Positions 1-10,089 of a stretch of 64,000 nucleotides of DNA are shown piece after piece (position 1 is the first letter of the stretch; every line of letters starts with the position of its first letter). Origin of the DNA: Clostridium_I sp963725425 (lineage in GTDB: Bacteria > Bacillota > Clostridia > Clostridiales > Clostridiaceae); NCBI GenBank assembly GCA_963725425.1, contig CAVRYJ010000045.1, positions 496,001-560,000 on the forward strand, written 5' to 3'. The notes under the pieces are model-generated. The model did not search any database. It saw only the letters and a program-made list of their open reading frames with translations, and was not told where the DNA came from. The translations under genes and the position numbers were made by a program.

Positions 1-705
1 GACAAAGCTTTGCGTAAGCTTATTAAAAAAAGAGCTACTGCTAAATCTGATGAAATCATTGAAGCTATTAAAGGCTACAATATTGAAAGCGACCAAGCTA
101 AAAAGTTAGATTTGGCCAGAAAACATCTAGAATATCTAGATAATATGATTACACAAACCGAAGTGGAACTTTATGTTCGTATCAAACCATACTATAAATT
201 TGTGGAATATATTTCCTCAATCCCTGGTATAACAGAACTTAGTGCCACAATTATTCTTGCAGAAATCGGTGTGAACATGAACATCTTTGATGATGCAAAA
301 CATCTTTGTTCTTGGTGTGGACTTTCACCTAGTAATAATGAATCCGCTGGCAAGAAAAAATCTGTCCGAATAGCAAAAGCAGGTGCTTATTTAAAACCAA
401 TGATGGTTCAATGTGCGCTTGCTGCAATTAAGAGCAAAAAACAACCTTATTTTTCAATAAAATATGGACGAATTAAAAAGCGCCGTGGACACAAAAAAGC
501 AATTATTGCTATTGCCAGAATGATGATGGTATCTATTTACCACATAATTTGTGAGAAACAATCCTTTAATCCAAGAGATTATATTGAATTAATGAATCCA
601 AATTTCAATCGGCCAAAAGTAACTTTAAATGATACTAATGTTTTTGCTTACCTTGAATCTCAAGGTTATGATACTTCTTTATTAGTTAAATGCAACGATA
701 ACTAA
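1..705 (+). CDS. IS110-family transposase, 3' part (5' end outside window)
   Basis: The reading frame is already open at base 1 and runs without a stop to the TAA at 703-705, so this is the C-terminal ~234 residues of a longer protein. The visible part is the IS116/IS110/IS902 C-terminal domain: a helix-hairpin-helix-like 'SIPGITELSATIILAEIG' segment, then 'SWCGLSPSNNESAGKK' and a basic 'RIKKRRGHKKAIIAIARMM' region with the serine typical of this family. IS110 enzymes carry an N-terminal DEDD (RuvC-like) catalytic domain, which would lie left of the window. The gene converges on the histidine kinase gene to its right. Whether the element is complete cannot be judged from here. Confidence 0.85.
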   Translation, partial: DKALRKLIKKRATAKSDEIIEAIKGYNIESDQAKKLDLARKHLEYLDNMITQTEVELYVRIKPYYKFVEYISSIPGITELSATIILAEIGVNMNIFDDAKHLCSWCGLSPSNNESAGKKKSVRIAKAGAYLKPMMVQCALAAIKSKKQPYFSIKYGRIKKRRGHKKAIIAIARMMMVSIYHIICEKQSFNPRDYIELMNPNFNRPKVTLNDTNVFAYLESQGYDTSLLVKCNDN

Positions 706-729
706 TACTAACTTGTTAATACTTCAAAA

Positions 730-749
730 AAAGGTTCTTACGAACCTTT
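730..749. terminator. Hairpin between convergent genes
   Basis: An 8-bp perfect stem (aaaggttc / gaaccttt) with a four-base loop lies between the transposase stop and the stop of the oppositely oriented kinase. There is no strong T-run on either side, so terminator activity is uncertain. It could also be part of the IS110 element's right end. Confidence 0.4.
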
Positions 750-781
750 AATTAAGGTCGCCTCAAATTCCACTTTATTTT

Positions 782-2581
782 TCACTCTTCCTCCTGTGTT
801 ATAGGTATTTTTATTGTAACTGTAGTCCCTTGTTCATAGATACTGCTATAAGAAAGACCATAATTATCACCATAATAAAGTTTCAATCTTTCATTTATAT
901 TTTTGATTCCGTATCCACTACCATTTGATTTTGTTTCATTAGATTTAAATTGTTCTTCTGACAAAATTAAAGGTAAATCACTTATCTTAATTCCAATACC
1001 ATCATCGGAAATTTTCAAATAAATATCATTGTTAACTATAGATCCAGTGATAAGTATTTTACCTTCTACATTACCTTTGGCTAAAATTCCATGGGTTATA
1101 GAGTTTTCAACAATTGGTTGGAGAGTAATTTTAGGAATTAAATGATTTCTAATAGCAGTATTAACGTTAATTTCCAATGAAATTCTATTGCTGTATCTCA
1201 TGTTTTGAATTTCAACATATAAAGAGGCATGATGTAGTTCATCTTCTATAGGGGTTATATCTTTACCTTTATTTAAGGAAAGTTTATAAAATTTAGCTAG
1301 ATTTTTAACAGCTAAACTTATTTCAGAATTCATATTTTTATAAGCCATCCAATTTATCATATCAAGTGTATTATATAAAAAATGAGGATTAATTTGAGAT
1401 TGAAGGGCTTTTAATTCTGCATTTTTAACAGCTTTGCCAGATTTGTATTGCTCATCTACTAATACTGACATTTTAGATATCATATAGTTATAGTTATTAA
1501 TAAGATCTCCAAGTTCATCATCCCTGTCATTTTCAATAAAATTGTCAAGAGTATCAGTATGGACTTCCTGCATACCTTTAATAACTTTGGATAAACGCTT
1601 ATTTATAGAATTAAAAAAGTGGAATCCTACTACAAGAGAAGTCCCTCCAAATATAAGAACGATAATTACGAGAATTATACGTTGTGTATTTATTTTCGAG
1701 TTTACCTTGTTATATGGAACAATATTAATAATACGCCAGTCGGTTTTATCGATATATGAGCTTTGTATAAGCATAGAACTGTTATTTATATATGCTTTAG
1801 CCAATTTAATATTATCAGTTGGTTTTACCCTATTTATAACATTTTTATATGACATATAAGTATTATTATTTGAAGAAGCTATTAAATCACCATTAGAATT
1901 AATTATGCAGCATAAGCTTCCATCAATGGAGTTGACTTTACCTAGTATATCGTTCAAGTCCTTTTTTTTAAAATTAATAATAAGGTAACCTATGTTTTCG
2001 GAAAAATTATCTGGATTTATAATAGTTTTTCCTAGACATAGAAACTCAGAGGAATTAGAATTTATATATGAAGCTGGGCACCAATAAAATCTCGAATTGT
2101 AACTATTAATTCTATTTAGCCATTTTGAATTCAAAAGTTGATCCATAGAATAAATATTTTCGTTTTCATTAGAATAGATAAAATCTTTATTTACATATAG
2201 ATTTATATCAAAAATATCCGTACTATTCTTATAAGAAGATAAAGTAGATCTTAATGCATATAAATCCGCAACTTGCTCATTGATGGAACAATTTTTCGGA
2301 TCTTTTCTAAGTATTGAAGTTAAATTATTATCTGTAACTAAAGAATTAGATGTATCAAAAATCCTATATACTTTATAAGTAATAAAAGAACATGATTGAT
2401 CAAAAGCTTGCTGAGTAGATGTAATTATATTCTCTTCAATCATGGAGGACATTCTATTATAAGTGTAAGTAAATAATATCGTTAATGGAATTATTATTAA
2501 AATTGAATATATAAATAAAAATTGATTACTTAATTTAGATCTAAAAGCTTTACTTAATTGTTTAACGAAATTTGGTCTCAT
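782..2581 (-). CDS. YesM-type sensor histidine kinase
   Basis: Membrane sensor kinase of 599 residues, in the usual range for the YesM/LytS-like class that pairs with AraC-type response regulators. There is a membrane segment at about residues 21-41, an extracytoplasmic sensor region to about 300, a second membrane segment at about 301-323, a HAMP linker, then the His_kinase domain (PF06580) with the phosphoacceptor motif 'QINPHFLYN' (His at about 400) and a C-terminal ATPase domain ('LQPIVENSITHG', 'DDGIGI'). The start ATG overlaps the TGA stop of the upstream regulator gene (ATGA), so the two are translationally coupled. In this family the kinase senses an extracellular sugar or oligosaccharide. 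The divergent ABC importer next door is the likely target; the ligand is inferred only from the pectin-type context. Confidence 0.92.
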   Translation of the reverse strand: MRPNFVKQLSKAFRSKLSNQFLFIYSILIIIPLTILFTYTYNRMSSMIEENIITSTQQAFDQSCSFITYKVYRIFDTSNSLVTDNNLTSILRKDPKNCSINEQVADLYALRSTLSSYKNSTDIFDINLYVNKDFIYSNENENIYSMDQLLNSKWLNRINSYNSRFYWCPASYINSNSSEFLCLGKTIINPDNFSENIGYLIINFKKKDLNDILGKVNSIDGSLCCIINSNGDLIASSNNNTYMSYKNVINRVKPTDNIKLAKAYINNSSMLIQSSYIDKTDWRIINIVPYNKVNSKINTQRIILVIIVLIFGGTSLVVGFHFFNSINKRLSKVIKGMQEVHTDTLDNFIENDRDDELGDLINNYNYMISKMSVLVDEQYKSGKAVKNAELKALQSQINPHFLYNTLDMINWMAYKNMNSEISLAVKNLAKFYKLSLNKGKDITPIEDELHHASLYVEIQNMRYSNRISLEINVNTAIRNHLIPKITLQPIVENSITHGILAKGNVEGKILITGSIVNNDIYLKISDDGIGIKISDLPLILSEEQFKSNETKSNGSGYGIKNINERLKLYYGDNYGLSYSSIYEQGTTVTIKIPITQEEE

Positions 2582-4125
2582 TTACAAAAATGCCTCCTAT
2601 ATTCAGATGGTGTAAATGAGGTTGCTTTCCTAAAAATTTTAGAAAAATAATTTCCATCACTGAAGCCTACCTTTGTAGCAATATAACTCATACTTATATT
2701 AGAGTCCTTTAGATAATTTTTTGCTTTTTCAATTCTAAATTCATTAATATATTTGTTGACAGTTTTAGAAGTAAATTCTTTGAAAATAACGCATATATAA
2801 GTTGGGGTGAGAGATGTATGTTCACTAATTTGATTTAAACACAAATTACAGTCAGCGTAATTATTGTGTATATATTCTAAAATAGACTGTACAGGATTAT
2901 CCTTTACAGTTTTAGAGTCTAGAACATGAAAAAACTCATTAATTTTATTAATTACTAATTTTTCAAGTACAAAAATATTAGGTGAATTTGATATTTCTTC
3001 GAAAATATATTTAGAATCTATATAGTCGGAAACTTCCAGATTCATATCATTAGAAAAATTACTTATATGTAAAAGTAATTTATAATAAATATCTCTAATA
3101 TAACTCGGAGATGTATTAATACATTTATTGATGTCTAAAGTTAAATTTTTAATAGTCAAAATTATCTGAAAATTATCTTTTCTATGAAGGTAATTATCAA
3201 ATTTATGATATAGAAGCTCGTCCACTATATAATTTTTATTAATATTAATTGAAGGTAGTATTGTACAATTATAAGCATAAAAAAATGAATGAATTAACAT
3301 CTTATAAGCTGTATCAGATGATTTATATATTTTTTTTATATCAGTTACTATATCACCTACACAAATATAGTAATTTGTATGATCAGATAAATATTCTCCC
3401 AATGATACAAACAGAGAAGTTAGTGTACTATTGTTAGCACTAAGGTTATTATTATTAGGGAATATTAGTTGAATTATAATTTCAGTTTTATTTTTTATAG
3501 AAATAAAGCTTTTGAAATTATACAAGCCAATAATATTTTTTAAATTATTAACAATAGACTCCTCTTCCTCAGATAAATGTTGTAATTTCAATAAAATTGT
3601 TAAAAAGCATGAAGTATTTAATAAAAATTGTGTTTCTTTAGAAAAGCATGAGCTTATAATTTGTTGTATATTTTGGTTTACACAATTGTTACTCACTTCA
3701 AGCGCTATGCTATTTTCCAGTTTAGCGTTAATAGTTTTGAATTTTAAATTTTCTGAAATAGCAGCTTTTAGTGCGGATTCTACTTCTTCTAATTCTAATG
3801 GTTTTTCAACATACATAATTGCTTTAAGTTTAATTGCAGATTTCAAATATTCTTTATCACAATACCCACTCATAAATATTATTGAACAGTAAGGATACAA
3901 TTCCCTTATTTTAAAGGCTAAATCAATACCATTCATACGAGGCATTCTAACATCCGCTAGCAGTATATCTGGCTCGAATTTTTTTAATACATATAATACA
4001 TCTAATGCATCAATACCATCAAAGGCTTGCCTTGTCTCAGTTATTCCTAAAGAATTTAAAGGAAGCATTTCAATAAGTCCTTCACGAGTAAAAATCTCAT
4101 CATCTACAATCAATAAATTCATCAT
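2578..4125 (-). CDS. YesN-type response regulator (receiver + AraC DNA-binding domain)
   Basis: Two-component response regulator of about 515 residues. The N-terminal receiver domain has the acidic pair in 'LLIVDDE' and the phosphoacceptor Asp in 'ILLADVRMPRMNG' (about residue 58). A long poorly conserved middle follows, and the C-terminal ~100 residues form an AraC/XylS double helix-turn-helix ending 'SFTPSEYRRHF'. I place the start at 4125 because GGAGG (minus strand, 4137-4133) sits 7-8 bases upstream of a double ATG (4125 or 4122). The longer frame upstream lacks a ribosome site and would add residues before the receiver fold. Its stop overlaps the kinase start. It probably activates the divergent importer operon from the intergenic region at 4126-4305. 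Confidence 0.92.
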   Translation of the reverse strand: MMNLLIVDDEIFTREGLIEMLPLNSLGITETRQAFDGIDALDVLYVLKKFEPDILLADVRMPRMNGIDLAFKIRELYPYCSIIFMSGYCDKEYLKSAIKLKAIMYVEKPLELEEVESALKAAISENLKFKTINAKLENSIALEVSNNCVNQNIQQIISSCFSKETQFLLNTSCFLTILLKLQHLSEEEESIVNNLKNIIGLYNFKSFISIKNKTEIIIQLIFPNNNNLSANNSTLTSLFVSLGEYLSDHTNYYICVGDIVTDIKKIYKSSDTAYKMLIHSFFYAYNCTILPSININKNYIVDELLYHKFDNYLHRKDNFQIILTIKNLTLDINKCINTSPSYIRDIYYKLLLHISNFSNDMNLEVSDYIDSKYIFEEISNSPNIFVLEKLVINKINEFFHVLDSKTVKDNPVQSILEYIHNNYADCNLCLNQISEHTSLTPTYICVIFKEFTSKTVNKYINEFRIEKAKNYLKDSNISMSYIATKVGFSDGNYFSKIFRKATSFTPSEYRRHFCK

Positions 4126-4262
4126 CAGCCTGCCTCCATAAATTGATTTGGAATACAAGTAAAGCTTTGCATAAGTAGTATACAATAAAAATAAAGAAAT
4201 TAAAACAATATTTTACTAAAACAATAAAATATTACTATTTTAAAATGTTAACTGAATGTTAA

Positions 4263-4290
4263 TATAATATTATGGTTGAAAACGTTTAAC
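4263..4290 (+). promoter_or_regulatory. Candidate promoter -10 and CcpA-like site for the importer operon
   Basis: A TATAAT (4263-4268) lies without a good -35, as expected for an activator-dependent promoter, and is preceded by two AATGTTAA repeats (about 4244-4262). Just downstream, ttgaaaacgtttaac (4276-4290) matches the catabolite-responsive element pattern WTGNAANCGNWNNCW except near its 3' end. Both assignments are by eye. Confidence 0.4.
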
Positions 4291-4305
4291 AGGGAGGACA
4301 TGTAA

Positions 4306-5289
4306 ATGCAGAATATAATTAAGAAAAATTCAAAAAAAGAAAATTATGCTGTGAAGAATGTGGGAATAAAAAAGAAAACTAAATTTTTGGATGAAATTAA
4401 AAGTAATAAAGTGTTATTAATTATGCTTATACCAGCAGCACTTTATTTTTTAATATTTAGTTATCTACCAATGGGTGGAACAATTCTTGCATTTAAAAAT
4501 TACAACTATAGAGATGGAATACTAGGAAGTCCATTTGTAGGATTTGACAATTTTAAATATTTTTTTATGTCTGGGCAGGCATTCAGAGTAACTAGGAATA
4601 CCATTTTATACAATGTGGCATTTATTATAGTTAATACAGTATTACAAATGGGGATGGCAATACTTATTTCACAAATTGCTGGAAAGTATTTCAAAAAAAT
4701 AACTCAGACAATAATGTTTCTACCATACTTTATTTCTTGGGTTGTAGTTGGAGTAATTGCTTACAATGTTTTAAATGTTGATACGGGAACAATAAATTCA
4801 ATTTTATTTAAATTAGGAGCACATAAAATAAATTTTTATACAACAACATTTGCTTGGCCGTTTATTCTTGTATTTGCATCTGCTTGGAAAAACGTAGGAT
4901 ATGGTACTGTACTATATTTAGCAGCTATTATGGGCATAGATTCAACAATATACGAAGCAGCTGAAATTGATGGTGCAAACATATTTCAAAGAATTTTCAA
5001 AGTAACAATTCCATGTTTAATTCCAACAATGATAATACTTACGTTACTTGCAATAGGGACTATATTTAGAGGGGATTTCCAAATGTTTTATCAATTAGTA
5101 GGTAATAACGGACCTCTATTTAATTCAACAGATGTTATAGATACATTTACATTTAGATCATTAATACAATCAGGTGAGGTTGGAATGTCAGCTGCTGCCG
5201 GTCTATATCAATCAGTATTTTGTTTTATAACTATAATATTTTGTAATCATTTAGTAAAACGTTATGATAAAGATTATTCATTATTTTAA
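4306..5289 (+). CDS. Sugar ABC importer permease, LplB/YteP type
   Basis: Inner-membrane permease of 327 residues of the CUT1-related LplB family, which imports complex oligosaccharides (in Bacillus, rhamnogalacturonan and polygalacturonan fragments or lipo-sugars). The N-terminus is basic, followed by six predicted membrane segments; the ATPase-contacting EAA loop is visible as 'YEAAEIDGANIFQRIFKVTIP'-like sequence at about residues 225-245. The start has an AGGGAGGA ribosome site seven bases upstream. The second permease starts 18 bases after the stop, and the binding protein follows. No ATPase gene is in the cluster, as is normal for this family, which shares an MsmX-like ATPase encoded elsewhere. 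Confidence 0.9.
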   Translation: MQNIIKKNSKKENYAVKNVGIKKKTKFLDEIKSNKVLLIMLIPAALYFLIFSYLPMGGTILAFKNYNYRDGILGSPFVGFDNFKYFFMSGQAFRVTRNTILYNVAFIIVNTVLQMGMAILISQIAGKYFKKITQTIMFLPYFISWVVVGVIAYNVLNVDTGTINSILFKLGAHKINFYTTTFAWPFILVFASAWKNVGYGTVLYLAAIMGIDSTIYEAAEIDGANIFQRIFKVTIPCLIPTMIILTLLAIGTIFRGDFQMFYQLVGNNGPLFNSTDVIDTFTFRSLIQSGEVGMSAAAGLYQSVFCFITIIFCNHLVKRYDKDYSLF

Positions 5290-5306
5290 CAGGAGGTGTA
5301 TGAGGC

Positions 5307-6197
5307 ATGAAGAAGTCTTCAGATGTAAAATTGTTCGATGTAATAAGTCATACTATAATTATAATAATAGCCATATTATGTTTAATACCATTTTTGCTTG
5401 TAGTAGTTGGATCTTTTACAGATGAGAAAGAAATTGTAGCTAAGGGATTTACACTTTTTCCATCAAAATTATCATTAGCAGCCTATGGGACCGCATTAAA
5501 AGAGCCAATGGCAATAGTAAGAGCTTATGGCGTTACAATTAGCTTAACAGTAATTGGAACTGTACTTGGATTATTTGTTGTAACAATGACATCCTATGTT
5601 CTTCAAAGAAAAGATTTTAAATGGAGAAATAAATTTTCTTTTTACTTTTATTTTACCACATTATTTAGTGGTGGACTTGTGCCTTGGTACATAATGATGG
5701 TTAAATATTTAAATTTAAAAAATAGTTATCTAGCATTGTTATTACCGCCGCTATTAAGCGTATTTAATATTATACTTATGAAAAGCTATTTATCAAGTAT
5801 TCCACAGGCATTAACAGAAGCTGCTAAAATTGATGGCGCTGGTGATTTTACAATATTTATTAAAATTATATTACCTTTATCTAAACCAGCATTAGCTACA
5901 GTTGGGTTATTTATAGCATTAGGATATTGGAACGATTGGTATAATTGTATGCTATTTATAGATAATGATAAGCTATATACACTTCAATACTATCTATATA
6001 AAATAGTAAATAATGTAGAAGCTTATAAAAACATCTTATCTCAATCAGGGGGAAGTGTAGGATCAGCTATTACTATGCCAAGTGAATCTTTAAAAATGGC
6101 ACTTACGGTTATAGTAACAGGACCAATAATATTGTTATATCCATTTATACAAAAGTATTTTGTAGCAGGTATAACAATTGGAGGAGTTAAAGAATAA
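5307..6197 (+). CDS. Sugar ABC importer permease, YtcP/LplC type
   Basis: Second transmembrane subunit (296 residues) of the importer. It has about six membrane segments and the EAA loop in 'ALTEAAKIDGAGDFTIFIK' (about residues 170-190); the end 'FVAGITIGGVKE' is typical of the C-termini of this subfamily. A strong AGGAGG site precedes the ATG. It pairs with the LplB-type permease immediately upstream and with the lipoprotein downstream as one operon. The substrate is inferred from the neighbouring pectin-type genes only. Confidence 0.9.
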   Translation: MKKSSDVKLFDVISHTIIIIIAILCLIPFLLVVVGSFTDEKEIVAKGFTLFPSKLSLAAYGTALKEPMAIVRAYGVTISLTVIGTVLGLFVVTMTSYVLQRKDFKWRNKFSFYFYFTTLFSGGLVPWYIMMVKYLNLKNSYLALLLPPLLSVFNIILMKSYLSSIPQALTEAAKIDGAGDFTIFIKIILPLSKPALATVGLFIALGYWNDWYNCMLFIDNDKLYTLQYYLYKIVNNVEAYKNILSQSGGSVGSAITMPSESLKMALTVIVTGPIILLYPFIQKYFVAGITIGGVKE

Positions 6198-6251
6198 ATT
6201 TATTTTTAAATTTATTTATTTATAATCAAATTATAACTAGGGGGAGTAATC

Positions 6252-7781
6252 ATGATTAAAAAAGTACTAAAAAAAATAATTCCTATTGTATTATCTATAG
6301 CAGTTATGGCTACACTTATTAGCGGCTGTGGAAGTAAGGCAGCGGATACTACGGATACTTCAAAATTAGCTCCAGTGACGCTTAAAATGTATCTTATAGG
6401 TGATAAACCAAAAGATTTTGACAAAGTATATGGTAAGGTAAATGAAATAATGAAAAAAAAGATTAATGCAACACTAGATGTTAGCTTTATATCATGGTCT
6501 GATATGACTACAAAATATCAATTACTATTTCAATCAGGTGAAGATTTTGACATGATATTTACAGCTACAGGTTGGGGATATTATAGTGAAGTTGCCACTA
6601 AAAATGGTTTTTATGAGCTAACAGATGATAAGATTAAAAAATATGCACCTAATATATATAAAAATGAACCCAAAGAAGCTTGGAAGGAAGCAAAAATAAA
6701 TAATAAGATGTATATGATACCAAGTGATCAATTACAGTATGGTACTAATGTATTTGCCTCAAGAGGCGATTTAATGAAAAAATATGGTATAGATAAAATT
6801 CAAAATTATAACGATTTGGAAAAATACATGGATGCCGCATCAAAAGATAAATCACTTAAAGCTGTTATTGCAAATGGTGGAGGTCAGAATCTTCAATACC
6901 CATATATGTTAGAAAAAAATGAATTTAATGTAGTAGCAGGAACTCCATTGCCATCAGTTGCATTTGATGTAAAAGATACATCAGGAAAAATATTCGGAGT
7001 AACAGATACACCACAATATTTAGCTTATGCTAAGAAAATGAGGGAATTTGAGCAAAAAGGATATTGGTCAGCTGATTCAGTTTCAAGTAAAGCAACTAGG
7101 GATGATGATTTTATTGGCGGTAATACTGCAACAATGGTATGGAATATTGGAACTGTTGCAGATAGATCAAAACAAATGAACAAAGCTCACCCTGGATGGG
7201 ATGCTCAGCCAGTTGATGTATCTACAGGAACTAAAAGAATAGTATCACCCTATGTAAATGATGGTATGGCAATTAATGCAGTTTCTAAAAATCCAGAAAG
7301 AGCACTTATGGCACTTGATTTATTAAGATATAACAAGGAAATTAATAATTTAACTTGGCTTGGACTTCCTGGAACACATTGGGAAAGTGCTGGACAAGGA
7401 AAATATAAAACATTAGGTGCAACTGCTAATTATCCAGCAGGAAATGTATGTCCTTGGGGATGGTACTCAAAAGAATATAATCTTACTGATGTTGAACAAC
7501 CAGCTATAGTACAACAGACAATTGATAGTTGGGCTAAAAATGATACTGTAAGCAATCCATTATCTGCTTTCTCATTTGATGACTCTAAGGTAAAGAATGA
7601 AGCCGCTACTGTAGCAAATGTTATCACTCAATATGGGGTACCTTTAGATTTAGGTATGGTTTCTGATGTCGATGCAGGGGTAAAACAATATAAAGAAAAG
7701 CTAAAAGAAGCAGGATTTGATAAAATATTAGAAGAGTGTCAAAAACAAGCTACTGAGTATGTAAAGCAATATAGTAAGTAA
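6252..7781 (+). CDS. Sugar-binding lipoprotein of the ABC importer (LplA/YtcQ type)
   Basis: Extracellular solute-binding protein of 509 residues, family 1. The N-terminus is a lipoprotein signal: a basic MIKK start, a hydrophobic stretch, and the lipobox 'LISGC' with the lipidated Cys at about residue 26, so the mature protein is anchored outside the membrane. The length (about 500) fits the LplA/YtcQ group that works with LplB/YtcP permeases, rather than the shorter maltose-binding type. A GGGGG ribosome site lies just upstream. It is the last gene before a hairpin at 7897-7924 and completes the three-gene importer operon. Confidence 0.9.
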   Translation: MIKKVLKKIIPIVLSIAVMATLISGCGSKAADTTDTSKLAPVTLKMYLIGDKPKDFDKVYGKVNEIMKKKINATLDVSFISWSDMTTKYQLLFQSGEDFDMIFTATGWGYYSEVATKNGFYELTDDKIKKYAPNIYKNEPKEAWKEAKINNKMYMIPSDQLQYGTNVFASRGDLMKKYGIDKIQNYNDLEKYMDAASKDKSLKAVIANGGGQNLQYPYMLEKNEFNVVAGTPLPSVAFDVKDTSGKIFGVTDTPQYLAYAKKMREFEQKGYWSADSVSSKATRDDDFIGGNTATMVWNIGTVADRSKQMNKAHPGWDAQPVDVSTGTKRIVSPYVNDGMAINAVSKNPERALMALDLLRYNKEINNLTWLGLPGTHWESAGQGKYKTLGATANYPAGNVCPWGWYSKEYNLTDVEQPAIVQQTIDSWAKNDTVSNPLSAFSFDDSKVKNEAATVANVITQYGVPLDLGMVSDVDAGVKQYKEKLKEAGFDKILEECQKQATEYVKQYSK

Positions 7782-7896
7782 AACAAAAAGATGTTAATTT
7801 TAAAAATATATAGATGCACCACTTAATAACTGGATATATGAAATAAGGGAAAATATTAAAGCAAATAATATTTTTCTGGTTTCTAATTTAAGGACC

Positions 7897-7924
7897 AGAT
7901 GGGGTCAAAAATAAAACCCCATCT
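7897..7924 (+). terminator. Probable terminator after the importer operon
   Basis: Nine-base perfect stem (agatggggt / accccatct) with a ten-base A-rich loop, followed by ttatt. The T-run is weak, so some read-through into the GH35 gene is possible. Confidence 0.55.
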
Positions 7925-7977
7925 TATTCCAAGAACTTTGTTTATGAGGTATATTTTAAGTGGGGGTGGTAAGAGTG

Positions 7978-9955
7978 ATGGAATATAGCATAGATGTAAT
8001 AAATGATGAAAAAAAAATTTACAATAAAAATGATAAATTTTCTGGCACTGATAATAATGGAAATAAGATAAGTTTTACAAATTATTATATGAAAGTTAAT
8101 GATAAGCCTTTCTTTGGGATAAGTGGTGAATTTCACTTTAGCCGTTATGATGAAGAATATTGGGAAGAAGAAATAATTAAAATGAAATTAGGTGGAATTA
8201 ATATTATTGCCACATATATTTTTTGGAATCACCACGAAGAGGTTAAAAATGTTTTTGATTGGGAAGGAAACAAAAATTTAAGACATTTTATAGAGCTATG
8301 TAGGAAGAATGGCATGTATGTAATAATAAGAATAGGACCATTTGACCATGGTGAAGTAAGAAATGGTGGAATTCCTGATTGGTTATTTGGACGTCCATTT
8401 GAAATAAGAAGCAATGATGAAGGATATTTATTTTATGTAGATAGATTATATAAGGAAATAGGGAAACAAGTTAAAGGATTATTATATAAAGATGGAGGCC
8501 CAATAATAGGTACTCAAATTGAAAATGAGTATATGCATTCTGCAGCTCCATGGGAAATGACAACGGGAATAAGTAATGAGTGGTTACCTGGTGGAGCACG
8601 TGGAAACGATCATATGATGGCATTAAAAAACAAGGCGTTAGAAGTAGGAATTAATACTCCATTTTATACATGTACAGGATGGGGCGGTGCGGCAACACCT
8701 GTAGAAGAAATGCTTCCAGTGTGGGGAGGATATGCTTTTTGGCCTTGGATTTTTTATGATGAATCAGTAAAGGATCATCCTGCAACAGAAGAATACATAT
8801 TTAGAGATTATCATAATAATAAAATTCCAAAATGTTATAACTTTGAGCCAAGATATGAACCAGAAAGTTTTCCATATGCTTGTTGTGAAATCGGAGGAGG
8901 AATGACGGTATTTTACAAATATAGATTCAAATTTCCTATGGAGAGTGTTCCAGCTATGGCAGCATTAAAAGTAGCAGGAGGATGTAACTTTTTAGGATAT
9001 TATATGTACCATGGAGGATCTAATCCTAAAGGAAAGGTAAATACTTATCTTAATGAACATTCTGTACCTAAGATATCTTATGATTTTCAAGCCGCATTGG
9101 GGGAATATGGACAAGTAAGAGATTCTTATAGGGAATTAAAAATACTGCATTATTTCTTAAGAAGTTTTCAAGATATATTATGCAATATGAAAACGATTTT
9201 ACCTGAAGAATGCATCTGAAATAGATACACATGATATTGAATCATTAAGATATGGAGTTAGAGTAAAAAATGATTCTGGATTTGTATTTATAAATAACTA
9301 TCAAGACCATTTGAAGACAAAAAATCAAGAAGATTTTAGCATAAAACTTCGACTTAAAAGTGGAGAAATAAGAATACCAGAAGAAGGAAGTTTATTTGTA
9401 AATAAAGATAGTTATTGTATAATACCATTTAATATTAATTTGAATGGTATTAATCTAAACTATTCAACTAATCAACTAATAACTAAACTTGATTATGATA
9501 ATGAAGAATATTACTTTTTCTTTACACCAAAAGGAGTTAGTGGAAAATATTCATTTAAAGAAGACAATATAAAAAACATAGAGGTGGATAATGGAAAAAT
9601 AAAAAAATACAATGGAACTATAATAGTTAAGACTAATAATGATGAAACAAGCAAAATTAAAATTACAAATGGGGGAGGTAAAAAAATAAACATTTGTACT
9701 ATTACTAAAGAGGATAGTACAAATTTATGGAAACTGAATTTTGAAGGTAAAGAGAGAATATGGGAAATAGCCTTGGGCAGATTTAAACAACGGTTAAAAG
9801 AAGAAATGTACATTTATATCTCACCAATAAGAAAAGATAACAAGGTAACAAGCGATACAACAATGGCAGGAATATTAGAAATATCACAAAGGGAAATAGC
9901 TAATATTAAGTCAATAAAAGCAGTACCTATATATAACATAGAATTTTATGTATAG
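7978..9955 (+). pseudogene. GH35 beta-galactosidase-like gene, interrupted by a frameshift
   Basis: Glycoside hydrolase family 35 protein with no signal peptide, so presumably intracellular and acting on imported galactosyl oligosaccharides. The N-terminal TIM-barrel carries 'QIENEY' (acid/base Glu at about residue 184) and 'CCEIGGG' (nucleophile Glu at about residue 304). Reading stops at a TGA at 9217-9219, but the protein continues in the +1 frame ('EIDTHDIESLRYGVRVKND...') to 9955. Removing one base near 9211 restores 'PEEASEIDTHD'. So a single-base insertion splits it after about 413 codons. The start is the ATG at 7978, eight bases after GGGGGTGG. The upstream fragment holds both catalytic residues but lacks the C-terminal beta domains, so activity is doubtful. 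Confidence 0.85.
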
Positions 9956-10030
9956 TATAGATTTAATGTTATAGCCAAAAGGAAAATAAAATCCGCATGG
10001 TACTGTATTTACGGCGGACACTATCTTATG

Positions 10031-10074
10031 GAATATAAAAAAGTGCCTTTAATAAAAGGGGACTTTTTATATTC
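10031..10074. terminator. Long imperfect A/T-rich hairpin
   Basis: The arms gaatataaaaaagtgcc (10031-10047) and ggggactttttatattc (10058-10074) pair over about 15 positions with one bulge. It lies between the GH35 stop and the end of the oppositely oriented DUF5107 remnant and could terminate in both directions. Confidence 0.5.
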
Positions 10075-10089
10075 ATAAATAATTGAATT

